DNA of 41,307 nt, taken from assembly GCA_014239655.1 (NCBI GenBank), contig JAAZYM010000021.1:1-41307 (forward strand). The letters run 5' to 3'. The stretch comes from Flavobacteriales bacterium. GTDB taxonomy: Bacteria > Bacteroidota > Bacteroidia > Flavobacteriales > BACL11. A program made the position numbers and the translations under genes. This document shows positions 18,281 through 27,457 of the stretch, piece by piece (position 1 is the first letter of the stretch; every line of letters starts with the position of its first letter). The notes beneath the pieces were generated by a model. That model was not told where the DNA came from. It made no database searches and worked only from the letters and a program-made list of their open reading frames with translations.

Positions 18281-20806
18281 CTAAACAAGGATTCCATTAT
18301 ATGAAAGACAGAAATAATCATTTATTCCATTATTATCCGGTGTGAAACTATTAGGGAGATATATCCAAAATTCATCTTCTAACCATAATTGTTTATATAT
18401 AGTATCAACACAACCCGCATTATCTATAACAATCAACTGAACTTGAATGATTCCAATAGAATCTTCATAAATATGAATAGGGTTTATTTCATTACTTAAG
18501 GGAGAATTATCTCCAAAATCCCATATCCAACTAGAAATATCACCTTGTGATTCATCTATAAACCTAACATTAGTATATAAAACACTTAATGTATCCGAAG
18601 AAGTAGAGAAAATTGCTTCAGGAGGATCTTGTATTGTCACTAAGGCAGTACCAGAACACCAACCAGAATTATTTGCGTCACTAAAAGATGATAAAGTATA
18701 GAGTCCTTCTTGATCTGTTATAATAGTATAAGGATTATCTGTTGTAGTAATCATAGATTGATTAATACCATCTAAATTATAAATAAAACTATACGGTGGT
18801 ATAGCCTCACTAAAATACACTTTAACCTCTGCATTTCTTTGTGTATTTGAACATAATGTATCATCTCCACTAATAAAAGCAGTCAACGGTGGTTTAGGTT
18901 TGGTTTTCAAAACACAAGAATCTCCACTAACTACAATAAAACTAGTTGTAAGTATATTTAACGAAACTGAATTATTGTTTAGGTGCCAATAATCAAATAA
19001 CCAATTAGGATCAATTTGCGCAGAAATATTTATCATATCTCCAGATATATATTCTTTTTGAATAGGTAAAGCCTGCACCTGACCATCAATAGTAATTATT
19101 GCAGAGCCAATATTATTTATATCAAAAATTATTCTAACCCCTAATTTTTTTTCAATTATTGAATCAACAAATAAAGTGTCACACCCATCAACAGTAAACG
19201 AGGTGTGTACAAATAATCCTGTATCTAAAGGGTTATAAACTACTTCACTATGATAAACTGTATCAGTAGAATTATTATAAGTAAAGCTTCCAGGTGTCAT
19301 ACTCATTTTCCACACGAAGATATCTTTCCTTCTATTAGTAGCATCTAATAATATACCGTCAAAATTTGCAACATCTTCAAAAAAACCTACTGCATATACA
19401 TTTCCAAAACCATCTGCACATATATCATTAGCTCTATCATCATCATCAGTATCTGAACCAGCTACTTTTGCCCATATCCAATCACCTGTATTTGTAGAGC
19501 CATCAAGCTGAGCTACCCAAGTTGACATTGTTGTGTCTCCTGCAATCTGTGGGTTAATAGTTAAATTATCTGTAAATTTTGTTGTATCACCTGTTGTTCC
19601 GCAAACAAAGACCTGTTTATTAGCATCCACAGACATCTGATACGGTTTATCTGTTCCTGAGCTTCTAATTCTTTTTGCCCATTTCCATTGTCCTTGATTA
19701 TTCATCTTTGCAACAAAGACATCTCTCTTTTGTTTATGACTTAATGTATCGGATCCATTTGAAGCATTTGCTCCTGGAAATACCATTGGATTACGATATT
19801 CTCCCGTTATATAAATATCATCACAAATATCTACAGCAACACTATTTGCTCTATCTGTTTTGTTACTCCCAAAGCCTTCAGCCCATAACCAATTACCCTC
19901 CTTATCCATTTTAAAAATAAAAGCATCCCATTCACCATTAGATGTAATCGAATAAGGACCATAATTAGCTACTTGACTTGCCCCTCTATTTTGGAAACCT
20001 CCAACTACATATATGTTAGAAAATTTATCTATAGCTAGTCTATTATCTCTAGAACCTCTTTGATCTTTTATACCATCAAACTTATCTACCCAAAGCCAAT
20101 TTCCATTAGAATCTAATTTACCTATATATCCCATAGGTTGACAATCGTTACCCCATTCAGTGTTAGTTATTGTAAAGCCATCAAAATCCGCATCATATCC
20201 AGAAAAGAATCCTGTAACATATATAAAACCATCAGCATCAACTTTAACATCATAGGAATGATCATCAGCATCATATATTGGATAAGGACATCCTCCCGAA
20301 GTGTTATCACATCCAAAACCTATTACCCAGACAGGATTACCATCTGTATCAATCTTGGCTAATAGAGAGTTGTCATGAGCATTTCGTTGAGCACCAGGAA
20401 CATTTATAGTGTTAGGAGCTCCTCGAACACCTAAATAATAAGAACTCCAGAATGTTCCAGTAATAAAAACATCCCCACCGGGAGTTACATGCATTCCTAA
20501 AGCTCTATCATCACAACAACCACCTGACTGATTACCCCCAGGTATCGCCCAAAGAACATTTCCATTTGAATCTAGTTTAGCAACAAAATTTTCTTTATTA
20601 GTTCCACCTGCATTGTTATTTGTTAAATTAATTTGATCGAAATCTATAGCAGTATTATAATAACCACTTATATAAATATACCCTAAAGAATCTGTTCCAA
20701 TAGAAATACCTTTATCAGATTCAATACCGCCAAATGATTTTACCCAATCTGTAGTTTGAGCACATAAAAGACCAGGAATCAACAGTAAAAATAATATCTT
20801 TTTCAT
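18281..20806 (-). CDS. Secreted beta-propeller-like/PKD protein with truncated T9SS sorting domain
   Basis: From the ATG at 20806 the product is 841 residues with a standard signal peptide (MKKILFLLLIPGLLCAQ). An ATG at 20821 would add five residues but overlap the upstream gene. Residues about 20-500 hold seven or more repeats of roughly 60 residues of the SBBP/propeller kind (GYIYISGYYN, AKLDSNGNVLWA, DIYITGEYRNP, QWKWAKRIRSSG). An Ig-like module follows near 650-730, then a PKD domain near 735-815 (SSWIWDFGDNSP). The type B sorting domain starts (LPNSFTPDNNGINDYF), but a TAG at 18281-18283 ends it after about 25 residues. If the stop is real, the product should not be sorted or anchored normally by T9SS. 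Confidence 0.85.
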   Translation of the reverse strand: MKKILFLLLIPGLLCAQTTDWVKSFGGIESDKGISIGTDSLGYIYISGYYNTAIDFDQINLTNNNAGGTNKENFVAKLDSNGNVLWAIPGGNQSGGCCDDRALGMHVTPGGDVFITGTFWSSYYLGVRGAPNTINVPGAQRNAHDNSLLAKIDTDGNPVWVIGFGCDNTSGGCPYPIYDADDHSYDVKVDADGFIYVTGFFSGYDADFDGFTITNTEWGNDCQPMGYIGKLDSNGNWLWVDKFDGIKDQRGSRDNRLAIDKFSNIYVVGGFQNRGASQVANYGPYSITSNGEWDAFIFKMDKEGNWLWAEGFGSNKTDRANSVAVDICDDIYITGEYRNPMVFPGANASNGSDTLSHKQKRDVFVAKMNNQGQWKWAKRIRSSGTDKPYQMSVDANKQVFVCGTTGDTTKFTDNLTINPQIAGDTTMSTWVAQLDGSTNTGDWIWAKVAGSDTDDDDRANDICADGFGNVYAVGFFEDVANFDGILLDATNRRKDIFVWKMSMTPGSFTYNNSTDTVYHSEVVYNPLDTGLFVHTSFTVDGCDTLFVDSIIEKKLGVRIIFDINNIGSAIITIDGQVQALPIQKEYISGDMINISAQIDPNWLFDYWHLNNNSVSLNILTTSFIVVSGDSCVLKTKPKPPLTAFISGDDTLCSNTQRNAEVKVYFSEAIPPYSFIYNLDGINQSMITTTDNPYTIITDQEGLYTLSSFSDANNSGWCSGTALVTIQDPPEAIFSTSSDTLSVLYTNVRFIDESQGDISSWIWDFGDNSPLSNEINPIHIYEDSIGIIQVQLIVIDNAGCVDTIYKQLWLEDEFWIYLPNSFTPDNNGINDYFCLSYNGILV

Positions 20807-20807
20807 T

Positions 20808-22883
20808 CTAATAAATAACATTTATAACACCACTCTTTGTAAAAGAAATATTATCATCTCCAATAATTTCTATATGATACAAATATTTGTCCTGTTCAAC
20901 TTTCCTTCCTTGAAAATATCCATCCCAATGTTTCTGTAAATTATCACTTTCAAATAACATACTACCCCATCTATCAAAGATTTTCATAGAAAATGATTGT
21001 ATGTTTTTCCCATAAATTACAAACAACTCATTATGCATATCAGAATTTGGAGTAAATGAATTTGGAACATAAAGCTCAGATCTTGGGAGAACATTTACAA
21101 TAGTAGAAGATGAAAAATCTGAACAACCATACTGATCAACAACAAAAACATAATATTCTCCTTCTTCAACTACAGCCAAAATAGAGTTATTTCCTATAAT
21201 TTCATTGTCTTGATTATACCATTGATATGAACTATAACTATCTAATAATTCAAGATATAATGTGTCCCCTATATACAATATAAATTCATCCCAATTAATT
21301 ACCGCTTCAGGCATTTCATTAAGTGACACATTTACTGAACCAGATATATTTGATATACAGTTATTCTGATCAGTAACATTTAAAATCTGATAAGTCCCTT
21401 GTTGATTTGTTGTATAACTATATATACTTGTTGGTATATTATTCTGAATAATTGTATCTAAATCATTATAAAACTGTAGATTCCAAGGCAATAAACCATC
21501 ATAAGTAAAATTAATTTGAACTGTTGATCCATCATCACAAATTGAACCTCCTCCAGAGATATTAGTGTTTGGTGGTGGTAGTTCATTAATCTCAATACTA
21601 GCATCACCAAAACAAGAAGTTATATTATCAGTTACTATCACATTATAAGAACCACCTCCAACATTTATCACGCTATCTGTAGCATTATTATTCCATAAGT
21701 AACTATACGAACCTGAACCACCAGTTATAACTGGATTTAAAACTGCCAAAGCATTACATTCAATAGTAAGATTACTACCTAAATTAACTATTGGTGCTGA
21801 TTGAGAATTTACTATTATAGTATCTGAAATAATAGGGCATCCAAATGATGTAGCAGTTACCCAATATGTTCCACTACCTACAGTAACAGCAGAATTTGTA
21901 CTAAAAATATTCCCCGGTCCATCATACCATTCATATGTAGCTCCAACACCACCATTTGCAGTTAAAGTCACTGATGAATTACACGGGATTTCTAAAACTG
22001 TAGAATCTAAACCTAAATCATCAACAATCTCTAATAAAGGAGAGGCAAAACTTCCTGCCTGTAACCATACAAAAGAACTTAGTCCCGTATCACTTCCATC
22101 TGCAATTGCTAAACGAATATGATATGTCTCTCCACATTGAACTGCAGCATAAGCAGTTAATACAGTGGTATATCCATCAGCATATGCTATAGTGTCTAAC
22201 CCACCCTGATTATCTACAAAATATTGAGCATTTATTGGAGTCACACTATTGACAGAAGAAATTGTAATGGGAAGCGGAGGATTAGAGCCTGGAACAATAG
22301 CTAAATTAACAGAACCATTTGGGTGAAAAGAAGGAGATGAATAAGGGCCTGTGATTCCAGGACCAGAAAGAAAAAAACCAAAAACATCATTGTACTGACT
22401 ATTCTCAAAAGCAAAATATTCTTCAGAACCAAAAACATACTGAAAACTTAATGAATCAGAAGTTGGAATAAAATCAAACTCTAAAACAGCTACATCATTA
22501 ATACTAGAAACTGTAAATGAATTTGTATGAGGACTTGGTAATAATGGAGGCACAGAATTAGCTACATTTAAAAGATCTGGATCAGTAGCTAAATTAGAAG
22601 GAACACCCCCAAAACCAGGAAAGAGTGGATCAAGAACAGATATATCACCCGTTCCCATGACAACTCCATTGCTTATTCCTAAACTTGTATTTGTTGCATC
22701 AAAATAACCAATTTGAATACTATCCCCTTGATAGATATGATTAGAAGCTACAATTCCACCACCTAATAATACGTTATCAATCAAATATGTCGGAGAATCA
22801 TATGGGGGATTTATATCAATAGTTATCTGACTATATGAAATAAAAGAAAAAAGAAAAAAAGAAAAAAATAATTTTAATCTCAT
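20808..22883 (-). CDS. Choice-of-anchor L domain protein with T9SS type B sorting domain
   Basis: The 691-residue protein has a signal peptide (MRLKLFFSFFLFSFISYSQ) and then a choice-of-anchor L domain to about residue 280. Signature stretches are NVLLGGGIVASN, SNGVVMGTGDI, FQYVFGSEEYFAFENSQYNDVFGFFLSG as separate blocks, and IRLAIADGSDTGLSSFVWL. Ig-like/SprB-related modules follow (about 290-370, 370-430 and 440-520), then a short Ig-like module with YQWYNQDNE. The intact sorting domain at about 605-691 begins LYVPNSFTPNSDMHNELFV. It is probably exported by T9SS and attached to the cell surface. It ends one base before the start of the next T9SS gene, so the two form a transcript. Confidence 0.88.
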   Translation of the reverse strand: MRLKLFFSFFLFSFISYSQITIDINPPYDSPTYLIDNVLLGGGIVASNHIYQGDSIQIGYFDATNTSLGISNGVVMGTGDISVLDPLFPGFGGVPSNLATDPDLLNVANSVPPLLPSPHTNSFTVSSINDVAVLEFDFIPTSDSLSFQYVFGSEEYFAFENSQYNDVFGFFLSGPGITGPYSSPSFHPNGSVNLAIVPGSNPPLPITISSVNSVTPINAQYFVDNQGGLDTIAYADGYTTVLTAYAAVQCGETYHIRLAIADGSDTGLSSFVWLQAGSFASPLLEIVDDLGLDSTVLEIPCNSSVTLTANGGVGATYEWYDGPGNIFSTNSAVTVGSGTYWVTATSFGCPIISDTIIVNSQSAPIVNLGSNLTIECNALAVLNPVITGGSGSYSYLWNNNATDSVINVGGGSYNVIVTDNITSCFGDASIEINELPPPNTNISGGGSICDDGSTVQINFTYDGLLPWNLQFYNDLDTIIQNNIPTSIYSYTTNQQGTYQILNVTDQNNCISNISGSVNVSLNEMPEAVINWDEFILYIGDTLYLELLDSYSSYQWYNQDNEIIGNNSILAVVEEGEYYVFVVDQYGCSDFSSSTIVNVLPRSELYVPNSFTPNSDMHNELFVIYGKNIQSFSMKIFDRWGSMLFESDNLQKHWDGYFQGRKVEQDKYLYHIEIIGDDNISFTKSGVINVIY

Positions 22884-22890
22884 AGCAATA

Positions 22891-22898
22891 CAAAATTA
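22891..22898 (-). promoter_or_regulatory. Putative -7 promoter element for the T9SS-protein pair
   Basis: On the minus strand this reads TAATTTTG, a full TAnnTTTG match, but it ends only 7 bases before the start codon, so the leader would be nearly absent. No -33 TTG is visible. Confidence 0.35.
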
Positions 22899-22966
22899 TG
22901 AAATAAATATTATTATAATAGAGATAAATTAGTTAGAAGAATACTTAAACTTATATATATAATAAA

Positions 22967-24721
22967 TTAATCCTTTATTTGATTATTATACATCTCAAAA
23001 TATTCTCCTTTAAGAGCTAATAAAGCCTGATGATTACCCTCTTCTTCAATAACACCATCTCTTAATAATAATATCTTATCTGCTTTAACGATCGTTGATA
23101 ATCGATGTGCGATAACTATTGTTGTTCTATCTTTTGATAACTTTTCAAGTGCATTTTGCAATAATGCTTCAGTAGCAGAATCAATAGAGGCTGTTGCCTC
23201 ATCTAATATCAATATCTTAGGATTTCTAACATATACTCTAAGAAAAGCTATTAACTGTCTTTGACCGGAAGATAATGTAACTCCTCTCTCTCCTACAACA
23301 TAATCAAAGCCTGTAGGTAAAGATGTTATAAAATCATGAATCCCTATTTGTTTTGCAGCAACAATAACATCTTCTCTTGAAATAGAATTATCAAATAGAG
23401 TAATATTATTTAAGATAGAATCTGAAAACAAAAACACTTCTTGCTGAACTAATGCAATATTTTTTCTAAGAGATTTTAAAGTAAACTTGTTAACAGAGGT
23501 GTCATCAATCTTAATATCTCCTTTATCTATCTCATAAAAACGATTTAAAATCCTAATGATTGAAGATTTTCCAGCGCCAGTATGACCAACTAAAGCTAAA
23601 AATTTTCCTGCCTCTATCTTAAAGCTTAGATCCTTTAATATCCATTGATCCTCTTTGTATTTAAACCATACATTTTCAAAAGAAATAGCACCATCAACAT
23701 TTAAAACCTCTAAAGCACCATCATCTTTAATTTTATTATCTGTATCTAAAACTCTAAACACCCTCTCCGAGCCAACAATTCCCATTTGTAAAGTGTTAAA
23801 TCGATCAGCTAATTGTCTGATCGGACGGAACATCATGTGTATAAGTAAAATAAATGCAATAATCTCACCAATTGTTATGTTTTTACCAGAGAGAATTCCC
23901 TCTCCACCATACCATATAATTAAACCTATAGAAACTGCTGAAAGGACCTCAACAACAGGAAAAAAAACTGCATAATAAAATATTGATCTTAAATGTGCAT
24001 CTCTATGCTCTAAATTTATCTCTTTAAACTTTTTAAATTCTGCTTCTTCTCTATTAAATATTTGAACTATATTCATGCCAACTATATGCTCTTGCACAAA
24101 AGAATTAATACTAGAAACCTTATCTCTAACATCTTGGAATGACGCCTTAATATTCCTCTTAAACCATGCCGTTGCTATTAATAAAACTGGTATTGTTAAA
24201 AGAGCAATTATTGACAACCTCCAATCTGTATAAAACATAACAGCAATAACAATAATTAATTTTAAAAGCTCAGCAATAATAACAAGAAGGCCTTGAGAGA
24301 AAATATCTGCAATGGTCTCAATATCTGAGACTGACCTAGTGACCAATGTCCCTATTGGTGTTTTATCAAAAAAACTCATCTTTAAAGAAATGATATGTTT
24401 AAAAATTTTCTTTCTTAAATCAAGAATTACATTCTGACCAATCCACGTTGAAAGATAAATATAGAAGAACTGTATAAATCCTTCACAAAACAGTAATACA
24501 ATCAACAATACAGTTATCTTAAATAAATTCTCAGGATCAGAAATCATTATAAAATTATCAATAGCATAATTAATAAGGATTGGCCTTGCTGGCGCTAGAA
24601 AAGACAATAAAATTGCAGATAAAGCAGCAATAAAGAATTGTTTTTTATATGGCTTTGCAAAAGCAATAACCCTAAACAACAATGATATATCGAGAATTTT
24701 ACCTGTTTTACTTTCCTGCAT
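22967..24721 (-). CDS. ABC exporter, fused permease and ATPase (MsbA-like)
   Basis: The 584-residue half-transporter has six membrane helices in the first ~320 residues (type I exporter fold, including the loop motif ISLKMSFFDKTPIGTLVTR). An ATPase domain follows, with Walker A GHTGAGKSS near 377, Q-loop VQQEVFLFSD, signature LSSGQRQL near 482, Walker B ILILDEATAS near 500 and H-loop IAHRLSTI. It should work as a homodimer, or as a heterodimer with a partner encoded elsewhere, exporting a lipid or amphipathic substrate. The start overlaps the end of truA by 14 bases, so the two genes are co-transcribed. The substrate is unknown. Confidence 0.93.
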   Translation of the reverse strand: MQESKTGKILDISLLFRVIAFAKPYKKQFFIAALSAILLSFLAPARPILINYAIDNFIMISDPENLFKITVLLIVLLFCEGFIQFFYIYLSTWIGQNVILDLRKKIFKHIISLKMSFFDKTPIGTLVTRSVSDIETIADIFSQGLLVIIAELLKLIIVIAVMFYTDWRLSIIALLTIPVLLIATAWFKRNIKASFQDVRDKVSSINSFVQEHIVGMNIVQIFNREEAEFKKFKEINLEHRDAHLRSIFYYAVFFPVVEVLSAVSIGLIIWYGGEGILSGKNITIGEIIAFILLIHMMFRPIRQLADRFNTLQMGIVGSERVFRVLDTDNKIKDDGALEVLNVDGAISFENVWFKYKEDQWILKDLSFKIEAGKFLALVGHTGAGKSSIIRILNRFYEIDKGDIKIDDTSVNKFTLKSLRKNIALVQQEVFLFSDSILNNITLFDNSISREDVIVAAKQIGIHDFITSLPTGFDYVVGERGVTLSSGQRQLIAFLRVYVRNPKILILDEATASIDSATEALLQNALEKLSKDRTTIVIAHRLSTIVKADKILLLRDGVIEEEGNHQALLALKGEYFEMYNNQIKD

Positions 24722-25457
24722 GTATAATTTCTTTTGAATACTCTATTTGTAAAAGAGACAATCCATTAGCAGGAACTGAATAACCAGCTACGGCTCTATC
24801 TTTTGCTAAAATTATTTCTTTGATACTTTCAGGAGGTGTTTTTCCATCTCCAACATCTATCATTGTACCAACAATTGATCTTACCATATTACGTAAAAAT
24901 CTATTTGCTTTAATAGAAAAGATTAATGTATAATCATCCTCAGACCAATTTGCTGAAAATATCTTACAATTATTTGTATGATTATCACTATGTAATTTAG
25001 CAAAAGAACTATAATCATTCTCTCCAATAATAAATTTACAAGCACTATTCATTCTACTAATATCTAATGATCTATGTAATAAAAGAGCATGAGGAGTAAA
25101 GGGGTCTTTAAATTTTGAGATTCTATACTCATATATCCTAGATATAGCCGAGAAACGAGCATGAGCATCAGGTATTACCTGATAAATATCATTAATCGCA
25201 ATATCATCTGCTAAGAACCCATTCATTTTGAAAGTTATTTCTTTAACATCAATCTTTTGATCAAAATCAAAATGAGCTATTAATTGTTTAGCATGTACGC
25301 CCGTATCTGTCCTTCCAGCACCTACAACTTTAATCTCAGTGTTTAAGATAACAGAAAGCGCATTGTTAATTTGACATTGTACAGTATCAGCATTGGGCTG
25401 TATCTGCCACCCATGATAACTTGCTCCATTATATGATATATCAATAAAAAATCGCAT
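24708..25457 (-). CDS. truA: tRNA pseudouridine(38-40) synthase TruA
   Basis: The 249-residue protein is TruA, which makes pseudouridine at positions 38-40 of the tRNA anticodon arm. The catalytic aspartate is Asp51 in GAGRTDTGVHA. Other family marks are ISYNGASYHGWQIQPN at the N-terminus, KANRFLRNMVRSIVGTM in the C-terminal half and the closing GLSLLQIEY. Length is normal. It heads a two-gene unit with the ABC exporter and is divergent from the moxR-bat operon, sharing a 122-base intergenic region. Confidence 0.97.
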   Translation of the reverse strand: MRFFIDISYNGASYHGWQIQPNADTVQCQINNALSVILNTEIKVVGAGRTDTGVHAKQLIAHFDFDQKIDVKEITFKMNGFLADDIAINDIYQVIPDAHARFSAISRIYEYRISKFKDPFTPHALLLHRSLDISRMNSACKFIIGENDYSSFAKLHSDNHTNNCKIFSANWSEDDYTLIFSIKANRFLRNMVRSIVGTMIDVGDGKTPPESIKEIILAKDRAVAGYSVPANGLSLLQIEYSKEIIHAGK

Positions 25458-25473
25458 CTTTAAAAATTGAATA

Positions 25474-25481
25474 CAAAATTA
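25474..25481 (-). promoter_or_regulatory. Putative -7 promoter element for truA
   Basis: On the minus strand this reads TAATTTTG (TAnnTTTG), 16 bases before the truA start codon. No properly spaced -33 TTG is seen. Confidence 0.4.
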
Positions 25482-25517
25482 AAAAAAGCAAATCATTATA
25501 TACGATAAATAAAATTT

Positions 25518-25543
25518 GTTCGTTGTGTTTTGAAAATACGAAC
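25518..25543. promoter_or_regulatory. Inverted repeat over the bat operon -33 element, candidate operator
   Basis: GTTCGT (25518-25523) and ACGAAC (25538-25543) form a perfect 6-base inverted repeat around a 14-base spacer. Its centre falls on the TTG (25530-25532) of the promoter for the moxR-bat operon. Such placement is typical of a dimeric repressor site, but no regulator is encoded nearby. The repeat could arise by chance. Confidence 0.4.
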
Positions 25544-25559
25544 GTGTATATTAATTTTG
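25530..25559 (+). promoter_or_regulatory. Promoter of the moxR-bat aerotolerance operon
   Basis: A TTG at 25530-25532 and TAATTTTG at 25552-25559 are 19 bases apart, the classic Bacteroidota spacing. The start codon follows 20 bases later, giving a leader of about 13-15 bases. This is one of the two best promoter matches in the window. Confidence 0.65.
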
Positions 25560-25579
25560 CAAGCCTAAAATTTTAAAAA

Positions 25580-26581
25580 ATGACTGAAATACTTAATACC
25601 GATATTAAAGAGCTGAATGAAAAAATCAATAAAGAAAGCGCTATAATTGATATAATCATGTTAGAAATGAACAAGGTTATTGTTGGTCAAAAACATATGA
25701 CAGAAAGACTAATGATTGCCCTACTAGCTAATGGCCATGTGCTACTAGAGGGGGTTCCCGGATTAGCAAAAACATTAGCCATAAGTACATTATCGAAAAC
25801 AATTGACGCAAATTTTAGCAGATTACAATTTACTCCAGATTTACTCCCTGCTGATATTATTGGAACACAAATATATAGCCCCAAGAATGAAAAATTTTCT
25901 GTTAAGAAAGGTCCTATTTTTGCAAATTTCATTCTAGCTGACGAAATCAATAGGGCTCCTGCTAAAGTACAATCAGCATTATTAGAAGCAATGCAGGAGA
26001 AACAAGTAACAATTGGAGGAGAATCATATAACTTAGAAAGACCATTCCTAGTAATGGCTACACAAAATCCTGTCGAACAAGAAGGGACATATCCATTACC
26101 TGAAGCTCAGGTAGATCGATTTATGTTAAAAGTTGTTATCGATTATCCTAAAAAAGAGGAAGAAAAATTAATTATAAGACATAATCTTGCAAAATCTTTT
26201 CCAGTCGCAAATTCAGTAATTAAAACAGATGCAATCCTAAAAGCTCGTGAACTAGTAAAAGAAGTTTATATGGATGAGAAGATTGAGCAATATATTATAG
26301 ATATTGTATTTGCTACAAGGAACCCTCAAGAATATGGACTAGAAAAATTCAAGGATATGATATCATTTGGAGCATCTCCAAGAGGAAGTATCAACCTAGC
26401 AGCAGCTTGTAAAGCATATGCCTTTATAAAACGAAGAGGATATGTTATTCCAGAAGATGTTCGTGCACTATGTTTTGATATTCTTCGCCATAGAATAGGA
26501 CTAACATATGAGGCAGAGGCTGAAAATATAACCACTGAAGATATAATTACTGAGATTCTTAATTCAGTAGAGATTCCATAA
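25580..26581 (+). CDS. MoxR-family AAA+ ATPase
   Basis: The 333-residue protein is a MoxR-type AAA+ ATPase, a presumed chaperone or activator of von Willebrand factor A (VWA) proteins. Walker A is EGVPGLAKT (57-65), Walker B is FILADEINRAP (Asp121, Glu122), and sensor 1 is MATQNPVEQEGTYPLPEAQ. The arginine-rich lid includes SFGASPRGS. It is the first gene of the aerotolerance operon, with a strong promoter upstream. Its stop codon directly abuts the DUF58 start. Its likely clients are the VWA proteins encoded next, DUF58, BatA and BatB. Confidence 0.95.
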   Translation: MTEILNTDIKELNEKINKESAIIDIIMLEMNKVIVGQKHMTERLMIALLANGHVLLEGVPGLAKTLAISTLSKTIDANFSRLQFTPDLLPADIIGTQIYSPKNEKFSVKKGPIFANFILADEINRAPAKVQSALLEAMQEKQVTIGGESYNLERPFLVMATQNPVEQEGTYPLPEAQVDRFMLKVVIDYPKKEEEKLIIRHNLAKSFPVANSVIKTDAILKARELVKEVYMDEKIEQYIIDIVFATRNPQEYGLEKFKDMISFGASPRGSINLAAACKAYAFIKRRGYVIPEDVRALCFDILRHRIGLTYEAEAENITTEDIITEILNSVEIP

Positions 26582-27457
26582 ATGAGTACAAGCGCTTTAC
26601 TTAAGAAAGTTAGAAAAATTGAAATAAAGACACGAGGACTCTCAAACCATATCTTTGCTGGTGAGTACCATACGGCTTTTAAAGGAAAAGGTATGGCTTT
26701 CTCTGAAGTCAGGGAATATCTTCCTGGTGATGATGTTAGGTCCATCGACTGGAATGTTACAGCTAGATATAACTCTCCATATATAAAAGTATTTGAAGAA
26801 GAAAGAGAAATGACTGTAATGCTCTTAGTTGATGTATCTGGTTCAGGTAATTTCGGAACAAACAAACAATTTAAAAGAGAGATAGCTACAGAACTATCAG
26901 CAATTCTTGCTTTCTCAGCAATTAAAAATAACGATAAGGTTGGTGTTATATTTTTCTCAAATATTATAGAAGAATTCATTCCTCCTAAAAAAGGAAAAAG
27001 TCATATTTTACGAATCATTCGTCAAATCCTATCTTTTAAAGCAAAAAACAAGAAAACTGATATAACCCAAGCAATTGAATACTTTAACAATGTAATGAAG
27101 AAGAGATGTATATGCTTTATTCTATCAGATTTTATTAGTCCAGAATTTGAAAAACCACTAAAGATAGCTTCTAAAAAACATGATATTGTCGCCTTAAGAA
27201 TCAGTGATGAGCGAGAAAAAACATTACCAGATATTGGTATAGTTCCTTTAGAAGATGCTGAAAAAAATACTATCACATATGTTGACACTTCTTCCAAAAA
27301 AATAAGAGATCTTTTTTTTAACAGACAAAAGAAAAAACACGAAGAGCTACTTAAATTATTTCCTAGATGTGGTGTTGATATGATAGATATCTATACGGGA
27401 ACTGATTATGTTAAGCCATTAATTAACTTCTTTAAAACAAGAGAGAGAAGAAGATGA
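26582..27457 (+). CDS. DUF58/VWA-like protein of the Bat operon
   Basis: The 291-residue protein carries the DUF58 core GKGMAFSEVREYLPGDDVRSIDWNVTARYN (about 36-64, read as consecutive blocks). It is followed by a VWA-like metal-site motif LLVDVSGSGNFG (DVSGS at 84-88). There is no signal peptide or membrane segment, so it is cytosolic. It follows moxR with no gap and overlaps the next gene by ATGA. MoxR-DUF58 pairs are a known functional unit, with DUF58 probably the direct partner of the ATPase. Confidence 0.93.
   Translation: MSTSALLKKVRKIEIKTRGLSNHIFAGEYHTAFKGKGMAFSEVREYLPGDDVRSIDWNVTARYNSPYIKVFEEEREMTVMLLVDVSGSGNFGTNKQFKREIATELSAILAFSAIKNNDKVGVIFFSNIIEEFIPPKKGKSHILRIIRQILSFKAKNKKTDITQAIEYFNNVMKKRCICFILSDFISPEFEKPLKIASKKHDIVALRISDEREKTLPDIGIVPLEDAEKNTITYVDTSSKKIRDLFFNRQKKKHEELLKLFPRCGVDMIDIYTGTDYVKPLINFFKTRERRR

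Noticed and set aside
18281-18283. A frameshift as the cause of the truncated T9SS gene
   Set aside because: The sequence after the TAG continues the sorting domain in the same reading frame, so a substitution to a stop codon fits and an insertion or deletion does not.
18281-18283. Genome-wide reassignment of TAG to an amino acid
   Set aside because: Other genes in the window end naturally at TAG, including the choice-of-anchor L gene (20808), the DUF4956 gene (14120) and batA (29338).
20807-20821. Start of the second T9SS gene at the ATG at 20821
   Set aside because: It adds five residues before a complete signal peptide and overlaps the previous gene; the ATG at 20806 follows that gene's stop directly.
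26326-26979. A 217-codon open frame on the minus strand across moxR and the DUF58 gene
   Set aside because: It is fully antisense to two well-supported genes, and its translation shows no recognisable domain or sensible start context.
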